From Heliomarina baculiformis (GTDB taxonomy: Bacteria > Pseudomonadota > Alphaproteobacteria > Rhodobacterales > Rhodobacteraceae): DNA of 64,000 bases. Of the stretch, positions 27,490 through 36,427 are shown one piece after another. The stretch lies in assembly GCF_019966545.1 (NCBI RefSeq), contig NZ_JAIMIC010000006.1:310001-374000 (forward strand), in the 5' to 3' direction. Position numbers and translations under genes: made by a program. Position 1 is the stretch's first letter, and each line of letters begins with the position of its first letter. The notes beneath the pieces were generated by a model that made no database searches, was not told the origin of the DNA, and saw only the letters and a list, made by a program, of their open reading frames with translations.

Positions 27490-29540
27490 CACGCCTGCCG
27501 ACACTCTTACTCATGGGCACCATGCTGGCCCTGCCCCCCGTCGCCTTTGCTCAGGAAACTTCCCAGCCAGAGGCCACGGAAACCGCCCCGCAAACCGAAA
27601 CCCAGATATCCGAACCTGTTGATCGCTTCCCCGGCGTCGCCGATCCGATCCTGAGCACCACGACCCGAACCCGGTCCGACAATCCTCTCGTGCCGGAAAC
27701 CGCCACATGGGATGGGTTCCACGGTCAACTCAACGCCCAGAAATATTCACCGCTGACCCAGATCACGACGGAAAATGTCGGCGAACTTGAAAAGGTCTGG
27801 GACATTCACACAGGCGATGTTTCCGATGGATCCGGCGACCTCACCGCAACCGTCTGGTCGGCAACCCCGGTCTTCGCCAATGATACGCTCTACATTGGCA
27901 CGCCCTTCTATCGCATCCTCGCGCTGGACCCGGCCACAGGCGAGCAGAAATGGACCTTCAGCACGGATTCCAAGCTTGAACCGCTGACCCAGCCCGCGCT
28001 CAAGAACCGCGGTGTCTCCTATTGGGAAAACCCCGAGCCGGTCGCCGGCGAGACCTGCCAAAAGATCGTTTATATCGGCACGATGGACGCCCAGCTCTTT
28101 GCCGTCGATGCGGATACCGGCGAAAAATGCGCCCGCTTCGGGGAAGATGGCGTGCTGGACATGAACCAGTGGAATACAGTCAACGACCGTTTCCCGCTCT
28201 CGCTTCTGCAACCGCCCACCATCACCGGCAACCACGTGGTGCTTGGCTGGGCCGGTATGGACTGGGAATATGCCGAGGCCCCTCCGGGCGCGGTCTTCTC
28301 GGTCGATCCGCAAACGGGCGAGCTGCAATGGTCCTTTGAAACCCTTCCCGAAGACATCCGCCGCCAGACCGGCACCGCCAATGTCTGGACGCATATGTCG
28401 GTGGATGAGGGGCTGAACATGATCTACCTGCCGGTCGCCTCGCCCTCGCCAAACTACTGGGGCGGCAACCGGACCGAGGAAATCCCCTATGCCACCTCGA
28501 CCACCGCGCTCGATCTCGACACCGGAGAGGTCGTCTGGTCGCGCCAGTGGGTGCATCATGACATCTGGGACTACGACATTAACTCGGCCCCGACGCTGAT
28601 GGATATCACCGTCGACGGCGAAGACATCCCCGCGCTCATGCAGGCGACCAAGATGGGTTTCCTCTTCGTGGTGAACCGCGAAACCGGCGAAGATGTCTGG
28701 CCGATCGAGGAACGCCCGGTTCCCGGTGGCGACGGAACGGTTGAGGGCGAATATTACGCGCCGACCCAACCCTTCCCGACCAAGCCCGCGCCACTTCTCG
28801 ACCAGTCGGAAAAACCCGAGGTCTGGGCAATCGCCGATATCGTCGGCCTTGGCTCTTGCAGCAGGCTGTTCGACAACCTCTGGTACGAAGGCATGTATAC
28901 GCCGCCCACTACCAAGGGCGAAGGCGTGCTGGCCTACCCGGATTCCGCCGGGGGCGTGCAATGGGGTGGCGTGGCCTTTGACCCTGAAAGTCAGACCGCC
29001 GTTCTCAACACCTCTCACGTGGTCCAGTACATTAAACTGTTCACCCGCGAGGATTACGACCAGCAGGCCGGTGGTTCAGGCAATGAAAGCGGCTTCTACC
29101 CGCAAGAGGGCGCGCCCTACGGCATGTCGCTGATGAACGCGATGAACTGGCTGGGCATGCCCTGCTGGGAACCGCCCTTCGGCGAACTCGTCGCCATCGA
29201 CATGCATACCGGCGACGTGAAATGGCGCAAGCCCATCGGGGAATCCCAGAAATTCGGGTTCTACATGCCCGAAAGCATGGGGTCTCCGACCATCGGCGGA
29301 CCGGCAGTCACCAAGGGCGGGCTCATCTTCATCGGCGCGACGATGGACGCCAAGGCCCGGGCCTATGATCTCGCCAGCGGAGAAGAGCTCTGGTCCGACC
29401 AACTCGAAGCGCCCGTTGTCGCCAACCCCGCGGTCTATGAATATCAGGGCCGCCAGTACGTGGCCTTCGTCAGCGGTGGCAACTCGATCCTGAAACCCGC
29501 CGTCGGCGATCAGGTCGCGGTCTACGCCCTGCCGGATTGA
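27486..29540 (+). CDS. PQQ-dependent polyol/glucose-type dehydrogenase catalytic subunit (SldA-like)
   Basis: This 684-residue exported quinoprotein has a signal peptide (MTRLPTLLLMGTMLALPPVAFA) and a Pro/Thr-rich linker of about 45 residues. Its eight-bladed propeller is of the glucose/quinate/shikimate family, with the hallmark WVHHDIWDYDINSAP around residue 360 and closing repeats such as MHTGDVKWRKPIGES. Membrane-bound glucose dehydrogenases carry the membrane domain on the same chain; here it is the separate upstream gene, as in SldBA. Likely substrates are sugar alcohols, glycerol or related polyols, with electrons going to ubiquinone. The Asp-Tyr-Asp motif is normal in this family and is no metal marker. 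Confidence 0.9.
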   Translation: MTRLPTLLLMGTMLALPPVAFAQETSQPEATETAPQTETQISEPVDRFPGVADPILSTTTRTRSDNPLVPETATWDGFHGQLNAQKYSPLTQITTENVGELEKVWDIHTGDVSDGSGDLTATVWSATPVFANDTLYIGTPFYRILALDPATGEQKWTFSTDSKLEPLTQPALKNRGVSYWENPEPVAGETCQKIVYIGTMDAQLFAVDADTGEKCARFGEDGVLDMNQWNTVNDRFPLSLLQPPTITGNHVVLGWAGMDWEYAEAPPGAVFSVDPQTGELQWSFETLPEDIRRQTGTANVWTHMSVDEGLNMIYLPVASPSPNYWGGNRTEEIPYATSTTALDLDTGEVVWSRQWVHHDIWDYDINSAPTLMDITVDGEDIPALMQATKMGFLFVVNRETGEDVWPIEERPVPGGDGTVEGEYYAPTQPFPTKPAPLLDQSEKPEVWAIADIVGLGSCSRLFDNLWYEGMYTPPTTKGEGVLAYPDSAGGVQWGGVAFDPESQTAVLNTSHVVQYIKLFTREDYDQQAGGSGNESGFYPQEGAPYGMSLMNAMNWLGMPCWEPPFGELVAIDMHTGDVKWRKPIGESQKFGFYMPESMGSPTIGGPAVTKGGLIFIGATMDAKARAYDLASGEELWSDQLEAPVVANPAVYEYQGRQYVAFVSGGNSILKPAVGDQVAVYALPD

Positions 29541-29552
29541 ACGGATACGACG

Positions 29553-29580
29553 CCCAGCCGCTTGGAAACAGGCGGCTGGG
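29553..29580 (+). terminator. Hairpin after the SldA-like gene
   Basis: CCCAGCCGC (29553-29561) pairs fully with GCGGCTGGG (29572-29580). It starts twelve bases after the stop and has no T tract. Confidence 0.55.
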
Positions 29581-29741
29581 TCCCCGCGCCAAGCGCTGCG
29601 CTTCATGGCGCTTGACCTGCGGCCCGCCTTCAACGTTAATCGTTAACGGCGGATTAAAATTTCGCACAACATGTAACTTCTCGAACTCACCTGACCGCCA
29701 CCGACATTTGAAATTCGCGGACCAGCAAAGGACGTCAGCTG

Positions 29742-30302
29742 ATGATCTTGAATGTGGCCAGCAAGCTCGTCTCGAAACTCGCAGGGATCGAAATCGAGGA
29801 AAACAAGGAACGCGACAATTTCATCAAGAAGTCGCTGGGCCTCGCCAGCGCCGGCATACCAATCGGTCGCGAACACGAACCTGCGGGCTATATCCGCTGG
29901 AAAGCGGAAACCAGCGACGGCTCCTTTCAGGGATCGGTGGCAGCGCCCGACGAAGACACCAGCCTTGCATGGCATGAATACCTCTGGACCAACCGCGTTT
30001 CGATAGACGAATGCGACTGGGAACAGGTGCGATGGCGGTTCTACAGCAACGGTCTCGTCTGCTTTGAATCGCGCATGTCCAATACCAGCGGCCGTCTCGA
30101 CAATGGCGACGTACAGGGCCACAGGATCGAGCTGCGTGAGAAAAGCGGCCTGTTGCTCGGCGTCTGGATCGCGGGCTTTTTCGTCCGAAAGGATCTACCC
30201 ATGCGCGGCTTCGCGAGCTCCTACGTCGATGAACACCAGCCGCTAAAGCTTCATTTCGCGGATCTCGGCGCAACCCAGACCGGCGCATGGGTCTGCCTCT
30301 GA
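29742..30302 (+). CDS. Unknown soluble protein
   Basis: I do not recognise this 186-residue protein. There is no signal peptide and no membrane helix. It is rich in Trp and charged residues, with an alternating pattern suggesting a beta-sandwich (WEQVRWRFYSNGLVCFESRMSNTSG, GHRIELREKSGLLLGVWIAGFFVRK) and a short helical start (NVASKLVSKLAGIEIEENKERDN). An AAAGGACG site precedes the ATG and codon use matches its neighbours, so it is a real gene. No operon partner is present. Confidence 0.65.
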   Translation: MILNVASKLVSKLAGIEIEENKERDNFIKKSLGLASAGIPIGREHEPAGYIRWKAETSDGSFQGSVAAPDEDTSLAWHEYLWTNRVSIDECDWEQVRWRFYSNGLVCFESRMSNTSGRLDNGDVQGHRIELREKSGLLLGVWIAGFFVRKDLPMRGFASSYVDEHQPLKLHFADLGATQTGAWVCL

Positions 30303-30661
30303 ATTTTCTGAAAGACTTTGGCCCTACCCGACCGTCTCGCCTTTTTTGAGATGCGCGGGCAAGCGCCCTGGATTTCAGCAGGAACGCGCTCCGGGATATT
30401 TATGCCCCTTCCCGCTCACCAGCCATTTCCCGCCGACCATCGATTGGCCGGTCGCAAGGCGCCAAGGCAGCCCGGCACCCACAACCACCTGACAGACATT
30501 GATATTTCCCTAATGCATTGGGGTGACTCCCCGTTGACTAAAGCGCCATCTCGCCGACACGGCCATTAGGGCGCAAAGCGCGACTCGTGTTAAAGTTGTT
30601 CCCGCGCCCTATAGGGCGCGACTTTAGGTGCAAGGCACCGAATGCTTCAGGAGAGATTTGC
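30303..30661. other. Gap holding a palindrome upstream of the next gene
   Basis: This 359-base gap contains no supportable coding frame. A CCGTCTCGCCTTTTTTGAG stretch near 30330 may end the preceding transcript. The right part holds the 18-base palindrome listed separately. Confidence 0.4.
30603..30620. promoter_or_regulatory. Perfect 18-base palindrome in the leader of the 30662 gene
   Basis: CGCGCCCTATAGGGCGCG is a perfect inverted repeat, flanked further out by TAAAGT (30591-30596) and its complement ACTTTA (30621-30626). It lies 41 bases before the ATG at 30662. It may be an operator or an RNA stem in the leader. Confidence 0.5.
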
Positions 30662-30988
30662 ATGAGCAAACTACTTGTCGGGATATTAAGTCTTGTTGTC
30701 GGACTGATCATTGGCGGGATCGGGTCCTCGGCCATGATTGGCGGCGCAACGGGCGTCGGGCTTGCCGTCGGCCTGTCCTCGGGCATGTGCGCCCTCAGCC
30801 GCTCCGCCGTGGACGCCGGTTACCTGACGCCGGAACAGGTCGACGAGGTAATGCAAAACGCGGCAAGCACGCTGGGCGATATCGCCGGAACCGAGGGCGA
30901 CGGCGGCGAGATCACCAACAGTACCGAGCGATGCGATGAGGTGCTCGCCAGACTGCGCGGCGCCGAACCGACAGCCCCCGCCGAATAG
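30662..30988 (+). CDS. Unknown small exported or membrane protein
   Basis: The 108-residue protein starts with one long hydrophobic, Gly-rich segment (MSKLLVGILSLVVGLIIGG, continuing to about residue 38). A soluble acidic tail with two cysteines and the stretch LTPEQVDEVMQNAASTLGDIAG follows. It could be a signal anchor or a poor signal peptide. I know no family with a defined role. GGAGAGATTTGC provides a ribosome site before the ATG. It is convergent with the YdcJ-type gene. Confidence 0.6.
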   Translation: MSKLLVGILSLVVGLIIGGIGSSAMIGGATGVGLAVGLSSGMCALSRSAVDAGYLTPEQVDEVMQNAASTLGDIAGTEGDGGEITNSTERCDEVLARLRGAEPTAPAE

Positions 30989-31033
30989 GTCCAACCCGCG
31001 AACGAACCGCGGTGAACCCCTGCCGGTCAGGAA

Positions 31034-31055
31034 CCGGCCCTCGGATCAGGGCCGG
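31034..31055. terminator. Bidirectional hairpin between convergent genes
   Basis: CCGGCCCT (31034-31041) pairs with AGGGCCGG (31048-31055) around CGGATC. It lies between the stops of the 30662 gene and the leftward dioxygenase gene. Confidence 0.55.
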
Positions 31056-31074
31056 CGCGGGGCATCAACCGGTA

Positions 31075-32460
31075 TCAGGCGTCTTCGCGTGTCAGATCGG
31101 CAAGGGCACGGGTCAGCGAAGCGGCTTCCGCCTCGGCATACCGCTGGTGCAGATCCACCACCGACGCACCAAGGTCGCGCTCGAACATGTCCCGGTTCGG
31201 ATTGCCGCTGAACGCCTGCTGTGCTTCGTCGCCAAGGTTCGATTGGAAGATGCCCGCCGCACTCACCGGCAGGAAGTCTTCGTAAATGATCGGATCGGCC
31301 CGCAGAACGCCCTTTTCGACCAATACCGCCGCATCCAGCGTCGCATCGCCTTCGGCCAGCGGTTTACCCGTCACCGAATAGCGGAAATAGCCCAGCCCTT
31401 CTTTACGGATTCCGTCAAGGTCATCCGGGAAGGCCGCAAAGACCTCGGACAGTTTCGCCATGTATTCCGCTGCGTTCGAACCATCCGCCTTGGGCGTAAT
31501 AACCGCACGGGTGTCGGCCAGAAGCTGGTCGTAAAGCGCCTGCCCTTTCGATGTCAGCGCCATGCCGCGCTGTTCGATCTCACCGAAACGCGCCGTATGG
31601 CTGCCCTCGACGGTGGTTTCGCCATCCGCATAAGTCACCGGCTCTTCCAGCGCCTTGAACGAGGTTTGGCGCAGCAGGATCGCCACCTTGCGTGGCGGCG
31701 GACCTTCGATCACCGCCTTGGGCGTGATATTCCATTCCGGCATCAGCCCCTGCACCTTGTCGATGTCCAGCGTGCGCGGCGTCAGGTGATTGATATGCGG
31801 TCCCTTGAAGGCCACCACATCAGCCACCAGCCGGTGCGCATCATGCAGCCGGCGATACATCGCATGGCCCACATTGGCCTCCGAATGCCAGCGGAAAGTC
31901 TCGAGTGCCTCGGCAACGAACGCCTCCGCGTCGGCCTCGGTCAGCCCGCCGTCAGCCTCGGCCTTTTCGATCAGCGCCACGCAACGATCCGTGTAGATCC
32001 GGCGCGTATCCAGAACGCCCTGCGCCTCGGCCCGCAGGTCTTCGTCCTCAATGAGGTCAAGCCGCAAAAGCGAGGTAAAAACCCGAAACGGATTGTGGCG
32101 CAGCGCCGCGTCTTCAAGCGGGCGGAACGCGGTCGAATGCACCGGCACACCGGCAACGCTCAGATCGTAATAGCCGACCGGATACATGCCCATGACCGCA
32201 AAAAGCCGCCGCATCATCGCAAGTTCCGACGCCGTGCCCAGACGGATCGCCCCGTGACGTTCCTCGCTGATCCGATCGAGCTCGCCAAGATCCTGCAGGC
32301 GGGATTTCTCGGCCGGGTCGGCGGCCAGAGTCTCGTCGTTCACCTCACGCACAAGGTCGAGAAGCGTGCCATAGGCGGGCACCTCTTCCTTGTACATGGC
32401 GGACATTGCACGGGAAAACAGGGTGCGGATCGCATCCCGGAAAATCTTGGATTCGGACAT
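31075..32460 (-). CDS. hglS: 2-oxoadipate dioxygenase/decarboxylase (YdcJ/HglS, DUF1338)
   Basis: This 461-residue protein matches the DUF1338 family. HglS of Pseudomonas putida was shown to convert 2-oxoadipate to D-2-hydroxyglutarate with O2 in lysine breakdown. The likely metal ligands are visible: His in PVHSTAFRP, His in GPHINHLTPRTLDID and Glu in ARFGEIEQRG. The start MSESKIFRDAIRTLFSRAM at 32460 fits the family; the frame is open to 32547 without resemblance. The other lysine-pathway genes (hydroxyglutarate dehydrogenase, aminotransferase) are not in the window. Confidence 0.9.
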   Translation of the reverse strand: MSESKIFRDAIRTLFSRAMSAMYKEEVPAYGTLLDLVREVNDETLAADPAEKSRLQDLGELDRISEERHGAIRLGTASELAMMRRLFAVMGMYPVGYYDLSVAGVPVHSTAFRPLEDAALRHNPFRVFTSLLRLDLIEDEDLRAEAQGVLDTRRIYTDRCVALIEKAEADGGLTEADAEAFVAEALETFRWHSEANVGHAMYRRLHDAHRLVADVVAFKGPHINHLTPRTLDIDKVQGLMPEWNITPKAVIEGPPPRKVAILLRQTSFKALEEPVTYADGETTVEGSHTARFGEIEQRGMALTSKGQALYDQLLADTRAVITPKADGSNAAEYMAKLSEVFAAFPDDLDGIRKEGLGYFRYSVTGKPLAEGDATLDAAVLVEKGVLRADPIIYEDFLPVSAAGIFQSNLGDEAQQAFSGNPNRDMFERDLGASVVDLHQRYAEAEAASLTRALADLTREDA

Positions 32461-32671
32461 CGCGGCATTCCATCTTGTCGATTCTGATTGCGCCTGCGGT
32501 ATCAGGGATCGGGACCGAAATGAAATGCCCGATGGAACTATTCCCATGCGCTTCGCGCATCACAGCTTGCCGAACGACTGTTATCTGGTCACCCCGCGAC
32601 CCGGCGGTGCTTTTTAGAGCGTTCCGCCAGAGGTGATGGTGCAGCAATCAGAACCGTTTCGCGGATGCCAC

Positions 32672-32700
32672 AGGCATACCGCCCAACAGGCGGCATGCCT
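32672..32700 (-). terminator. Hairpin after the beta-hydroxyacid dehydrogenase gene
   Basis: AGGCAT-A-CCGCC pairs with GGCGG-C-ATGCCT around a CAACA loop with a single mismatch. It lies thirty bases past the stop of the leftward gene at 32730. Confidence 0.6.
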
Positions 32701-32729
32701 CATGTCAAAATGGTGACGGACAGCGCGCC

Positions 32730-33599
32730 TCAGCCGCGCCGAAAGATACGCGACAGCTCCGGCACATAGGCCGACCCTTCGCCAGCCTCGACCGCAGTGG
32801 AAATCGCCTGATGCACGCCATCCGCGATCAGGTGCTGTGCGCCCGCCTGTTCCGACATGGTGCGGTAATAATCGATATCCTTCAGCGCGTTGCTGACAAA
32901 GAACGGCAGCGCGTCGCGATTGCCATCGGTGATGAAGGGCCCCATGCGCTGCAGCGCGACGCTGGCACCGCCGCCATTGGCAAGAATATCCACGAAACGC
33001 TGCGGATCCACATCGGCATCCGCCGCCTGTGCCGCCGCTTCGGCGAGAAGGGTCATGAATCCGACCGAGACGTAGTTGTGCAGCAGTTTCAGACGATGTC
33101 CATTGCCCAGCGCGCCCACATGTTCCACCGCTTCAGTAAAAGAATCGAGCACCGGCCGAACCTTGTCCAGAACCTCTGCATCGCCGCCCACAAGCAGGTT
33201 CAGCGTGCCTTCATGCGCATGCTGCGCGGTGCGCGTCATCGGCGCGTCGAGGAACGCACCGCCCGCCTCGCGGACCATTTCCGCCATGCGCAAGGTCGAT
33301 TCCGGCAGCGCGGTCGAGCAATCGACAACCACTGTCCCCGGACGCAGACCTTCAAGCACTCCACCGGGGCCGGTTATAATCGCTTCGACCTGCGGTGAGC
33401 CTGTCACGCAGAGGATCACCACGTCAGATGCAGCCGCGACCTCCGCAGAGCTGGCGCAGGACTGCGCGCCAAGGCCGGTGATCTCGTCCACAGGCTGGTT
33501 GCCCGGATGGTCGAGGAAAGAAAGCGCGAAACCGCCCTTCAACACGTTGCGCGCGATTCCGTGGCCCATGAGCCCGACGCCGATAAGTCCTGTCTTCAT
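32730..33599 (-). CDS. NAD(P)-dependent beta-hydroxyacid dehydrogenase (HIBADH/GarR family)
   Basis: This 289-residue enzyme has the N-terminal Rossmann motif GVGLMGHGIARNV, the substrate loop DCSTALPESTLRMAE, DAPMTRTAQHAHEGTLNLLVGG and the catalytic lysine in HRLKLLHNYVSVG. It belongs with 3-hydroxyisobutyrate dehydrogenase and tartronate semialdehyde reductase and oxidises or reduces a 3-hydroxy acid. Since the bkd operon lies just upstream on the same strand, a role in valine breakdown (3-hydroxyisobutyrate) is tempting but unproven. The 157-base gap speaks against one transcript. Starts at the first ATG with a GGGAGAACAGG site. Confidence 0.87.
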   Translation of the reverse strand: MKTGLIGVGLMGHGIARNVLKGGFALSFLDHPGNQPVDEITGLGAQSCASSAEVAAASDVVILCVTGSPQVEAIITGPGGVLEGLRPGTVVVDCSTALPESTLRMAEMVREAGGAFLDAPMTRTAQHAHEGTLNLLVGGDAEVLDKVRPVLDSFTEAVEHVGALGNGHRLKLLHNYVSVGFMTLLAEAAAQAADADVDPQRFVDILANGGGASVALQRMGPFITDGNRDALPFFVSNALKDIDYYRTMSEQAGAQHLIADGVHQAISTAVEAGEGSAYVPELSRIFRRG

Positions 33600-33756
33600 G
33601 CCTGTTCTCCCTCAGTGGCGCAGCCGGCCACCCGTCCGGCGGTATCCTACCCGCCGGGAATTCCGTGATGCGGCAGACCTAGCGAAAGCCGGACGCGGAG
33701 GAAAGGGAGGCCGCGCCAGCGGCATCGATATTTTTCGAACCCATAATCCCAAGCAC

Positions 33757-35136
33757 TCAGCCGTGGTTGGCCATGCTTGCCACCGCCAGGGCGGATTCCT
33801 GAAACGCCTCGCTCAGGGTCGGATGCGCATGGATCGTCCCCGCCACATCCTCGGCCCGCAGACCCGCCTCGATCGCCAGCGCAAAGCCCGAAACAAGCTC
33901 GGACACGCCAGGCCCGACCGCTTGAACGCCCAAAATCACATGATCACTTTCCCGCGCCACCAGCCGGACGAAACCTTCGGCCCGGTCCAGTGTCAGCGCC
34001 CGGCCGTTGGCACGAAAGGAAAACTCGCTGACCCGCGCGCCTTCGGCCTCGGAAGGCAACAAGCCGACACTGACAATTTCCGGATCGGTGAAACAGACCG
34101 CCGGGACACAAGCGCGATCCCATGCGTTCGGCTCTCCGGCAACCACATCGGCGACGATCTCGCCCTGCGCCATCGCCCGGTGTGCCAGCATTAGCCCCGG
34201 CGTCACATCGCCAATCGCATAGACGCCGCGCATCGAGGTCTGGCAGCGGTCATCAATCTCGACAAAGTCCCCCTGCCGCCGGAGACTGAGTTCGCCAAGA
34301 CCCAGACCATCCACGGCAGGTTGCCGCCCGACGGTGACCAGCACCCGGTCGGCCTCCAGCGTATCGCTCGTCTCGCCGCTTTCCAGCGTGAGCTTGCCGT
34401 CCAATTCATCCCATCCGCTAACCTTGGTTTCCAGCTTCAGCGCGATACCCAGTGCATCAAGCTGTCGCCGTACCGGCCGGGTCAGCTTTTCATCGTATTG
34501 CGGCAGGATCGCATCCGCCGCCTCGATCATCGTGACCTCGCTGCCCAGCTTGGCAAATGCCGTGCCAAGTTCCAGCCCGATATAGCCCGCGCCGATCACG
34601 GCCAGCCGCTTCGGCGGTTCCTCCAACGCCAGCGCCCCGGTCGAATCGAGAATGCGCCCGCCAAAGGGAAGCCCCGGCAGCTCGACCGGACGCGACCCCG
34701 TCGCGATCACGATGTTTTCGGCCCGCACGATCACCGGACCGATTTCGCCTTCGACCTCGACGGTCTTGCCATCACGGAACCGCGCCCAACCGGTCAGCGT
34801 CTTGACGCCCGACTTTTCCAGCAAACCGTCCACACCGGAACAAAGCCGGTCCACCACGCCCTGCTTCCAGTCCTGCGTCTGGCCGAAGTCGAGGGTTGGT
34901 GCCGAAACGCTGATGCCCTGCATGCCCTCGCCCGCCTGGCGCACAGCGTCATGGTACAGCTCGGCTGCGTGGATCAGCGCCTTGGAGGGGATACAGCCAA
35001 CGTTCAGGCAGGTGCCGCCGACGCGCCGTCCCTCGACAAGGATCGTATCGACACCCAGCCGCGCCGCCCGCGACGCGCAGACATAACCGCCCGGTCCGCC
35101 GCCGATTACCAGAAGGGAACATCTGAGTTCAGTCAT
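33757..35136 (-). CDS. lpdA: Dihydrolipoyl dehydrogenase, E3 of the branched-chain 2-oxoacid complex
   Basis: This 459-residue FAD disulfide oxidoreductase has an N-terminal GGGPGGYVCASRAARLG FAD motif, the redox-active pair in GGTCLNVGCIPSK (C-x4-C), the second Rossmann motif (AVIGAGYIGLELGTAFAKLG) and the C-terminal HAHPTLSEAF with the catalytic His. It reoxidises the lipoyl arm of E2 with NAD+. The ATG at 35136 overlaps the E2 stop by eight bases, confirming that it is the last gene of the bkd operon and dedicated to it. Confidence 0.93.
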   Translation of the reverse strand: MTELRCSLLVIGGGPGGYVCASRAARLGVDTILVEGRRVGGTCLNVGCIPSKALIHAAELYHDAVRQAGEGMQGISVSAPTLDFGQTQDWKQGVVDRLCSGVDGLLEKSGVKTLTGWARFRDGKTVEVEGEIGPVIVRAENIVIATGSRPVELPGLPFGGRILDSTGALALEEPPKRLAVIGAGYIGLELGTAFAKLGSEVTMIEAADAILPQYDEKLTRPVRRQLDALGIALKLETKVSGWDELDGKLTLESGETSDTLEADRVLVTVGRQPAVDGLGLGELSLRRQGDFVEIDDRCQTSMRGVYAIGDVTPGLMLAHRAMAQGEIVADVVAGEPNAWDRACVPAVCFTDPEIVSVGLLPSEAEGARVSEFSFRANGRALTLDRAEGFVRLVARESDHVILGVQAVGPGVSELVSGFALAIEAGLRAEDVAGTIHAHPTLSEAFQESALAVASMANHG

Positions 35137-36424
35137 CGCGCCACTCCATGAACAGCATCGCGGGTGTTTCCAGCAGGCTCTTGATCTTTGCCACGAATTC
35201 CGCCGCCACATAGCCATCGACAACCCGGTGATCGAAACTGCACGACATGTTCATCATCCGGCGCGGCTGAAAGCTCTGCCCGTCCCAGACCGGGCGCACC
35301 ACCATCTTGTTCACCCCGACGATAGCCACCTCGGGGTGATTGATGATCGGTGTCGTCGCCAGCGCACCGAGAGGTCCCAGCGATGTCACCGTCAGGCTCG
35401 ATCCCGACAGGTTCTTCGGCCCGATCCGCCGGTCCCGCGCCGCCTCGGAGAGCCGTTTGATCTCGCGCGCCATATCCCAGAGGCCGCGGGCCTCGGCATG
35501 GGTCAGAACCGGCACCATCAGCCCGCTGTCCGTCTGCGTCGCGATCCCGCAATGCAACGCCTCGAACCGGGTGATGACATCGGCCTCGTCGTCGTAATGC
35601 GCGTTGATCTCGGGGTGATCCACTACCGCCTCGCTCAGCGCACGCAGCAGGAAAGGTAAAACCGTCAACCGACCGCGATCCGCACCGAATCGGTCGTTGA
35701 GCGAACGACGAAGCTGCTCCAGCGCTTCGACATCCACCTCTTCGATGATCGAGAAATGCGGGATGCGCCGCTTGGCCAGCGCCATGCGTTCGGCAATCTT
35801 GCGGCGCACGCCGGTAACGCGGATCTCCTCCGTGCCGTGGCGCCGCACCAGCCCGCCACCCTGCCGCATATCCGGGCCATGGGCGACGAAATCGTCCAGA
35901 TCCTCATGCAGGATACGCCCCGCCGGGCCGGTTCCGCGCAGCTGCCGCAGATCGACGCCCAGCTCTCGCGCGCGTCCCCGTACCGAGGGCGCCGCCAGCG
36001 GACGGCCCGACGCATTGCGCGCCGCGACCGGCGCCACCGATCCGCCACCATTCCGCCGGGGCTTGGGTGCCGGGCTTTCCTCTTTCGGCTCAGGCCCTTC
36101 CGGCGTGGATTCTTCCGCCTGCTCTTCGGCTGTTTCGGGCTCGGGCTCTTTTTCCTCCGACGCCGGGACGACCTCGACCGAAGCGTCGGTTTCGATCCGG
36201 ATCAGCTCGCTGCCGATGGCCATGACCTCGCCGGTCTTGCCACCGAGCCAGGTCACGCGCCCGCTCACCGCCGCCGGAATTTCTACCGTCGCCTTGTCGG
36301 TTGTCACCTCGCAAATCACGTCATCCTCGCGGATGACGTCGCCGACCTTAACCAGCCATTCCGCGATTTCCGCCTCGGCAATGCCTTCGCCGATATCGGG
36401 CAGCTTGAATACCTGCTCCGCCAT
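35129..36424 (-). CDS. bkdB: Branched-chain 2-oxoacid dehydrogenase E2 (lipoamide acyltransferase)
   Basis: The 431-residue core protein has one N-terminal lipoyl domain with K44 in EVTTDKATVEI, then an Ala/Pro/Glu-rich linker (about 90-135). A peripheral-subunit binding domain follows (RPLAAPSVRGRARELGVDL, about 142-180). The catalytic domain ends with SCSFDHRVVDGYVAAEF, which carries the HxxxDG active site. It moves the acyl group from E1 to CoA in breakdown of leucine, isoleucine and valine. Gene order and overlaps with E1 and E3 fix the identity. Confidence 0.94.
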   Translation of the reverse strand: MAEQVFKLPDIGEGIAEAEIAEWLVKVGDVIREDDVICEVTTDKATVEIPAAVSGRVTWLGGKTGEVMAIGSELIRIETDASVEVVPASEEKEPEPETAEEQAEESTPEGPEPKEESPAPKPRRNGGGSVAPVAARNASGRPLAAPSVRGRARELGVDLRQLRGTGPAGRILHEDLDDFVAHGPDMRQGGGLVRRHGTEEIRVTGVRRKIAERMALAKRRIPHFSIIEEVDVEALEQLRRSLNDRFGADRGRLTVLPFLLRALSEAVVDHPEINAHYDDEADVITRFEALHCGIATQTDSGLMVPVLTHAEARGLWDMAREIKRLSEAARDRRIGPKNLSGSSLTVTSLGPLGALATTPIINHPEVAIVGVNKMVVRPVWDGQSFQPRRMMNMSCSFDHRVVDGYVAAEFVAKIKSLLETPAMLFMEWRDD

Positions 36425-36427
36425 GTC

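Noticed and set aside
27747-29018. Leftward frame of 423 codons inside the SldA-like gene
   Set aside because: Antisense shadow without domains.
27486-29540. Asp-Tyr-Asp motif of the SldA-like enzyme as a lanthanide marker
   Set aside because: In the glucose/quinate/polyol family this motif is common to calcium enzymes, so it says nothing about metal choice.
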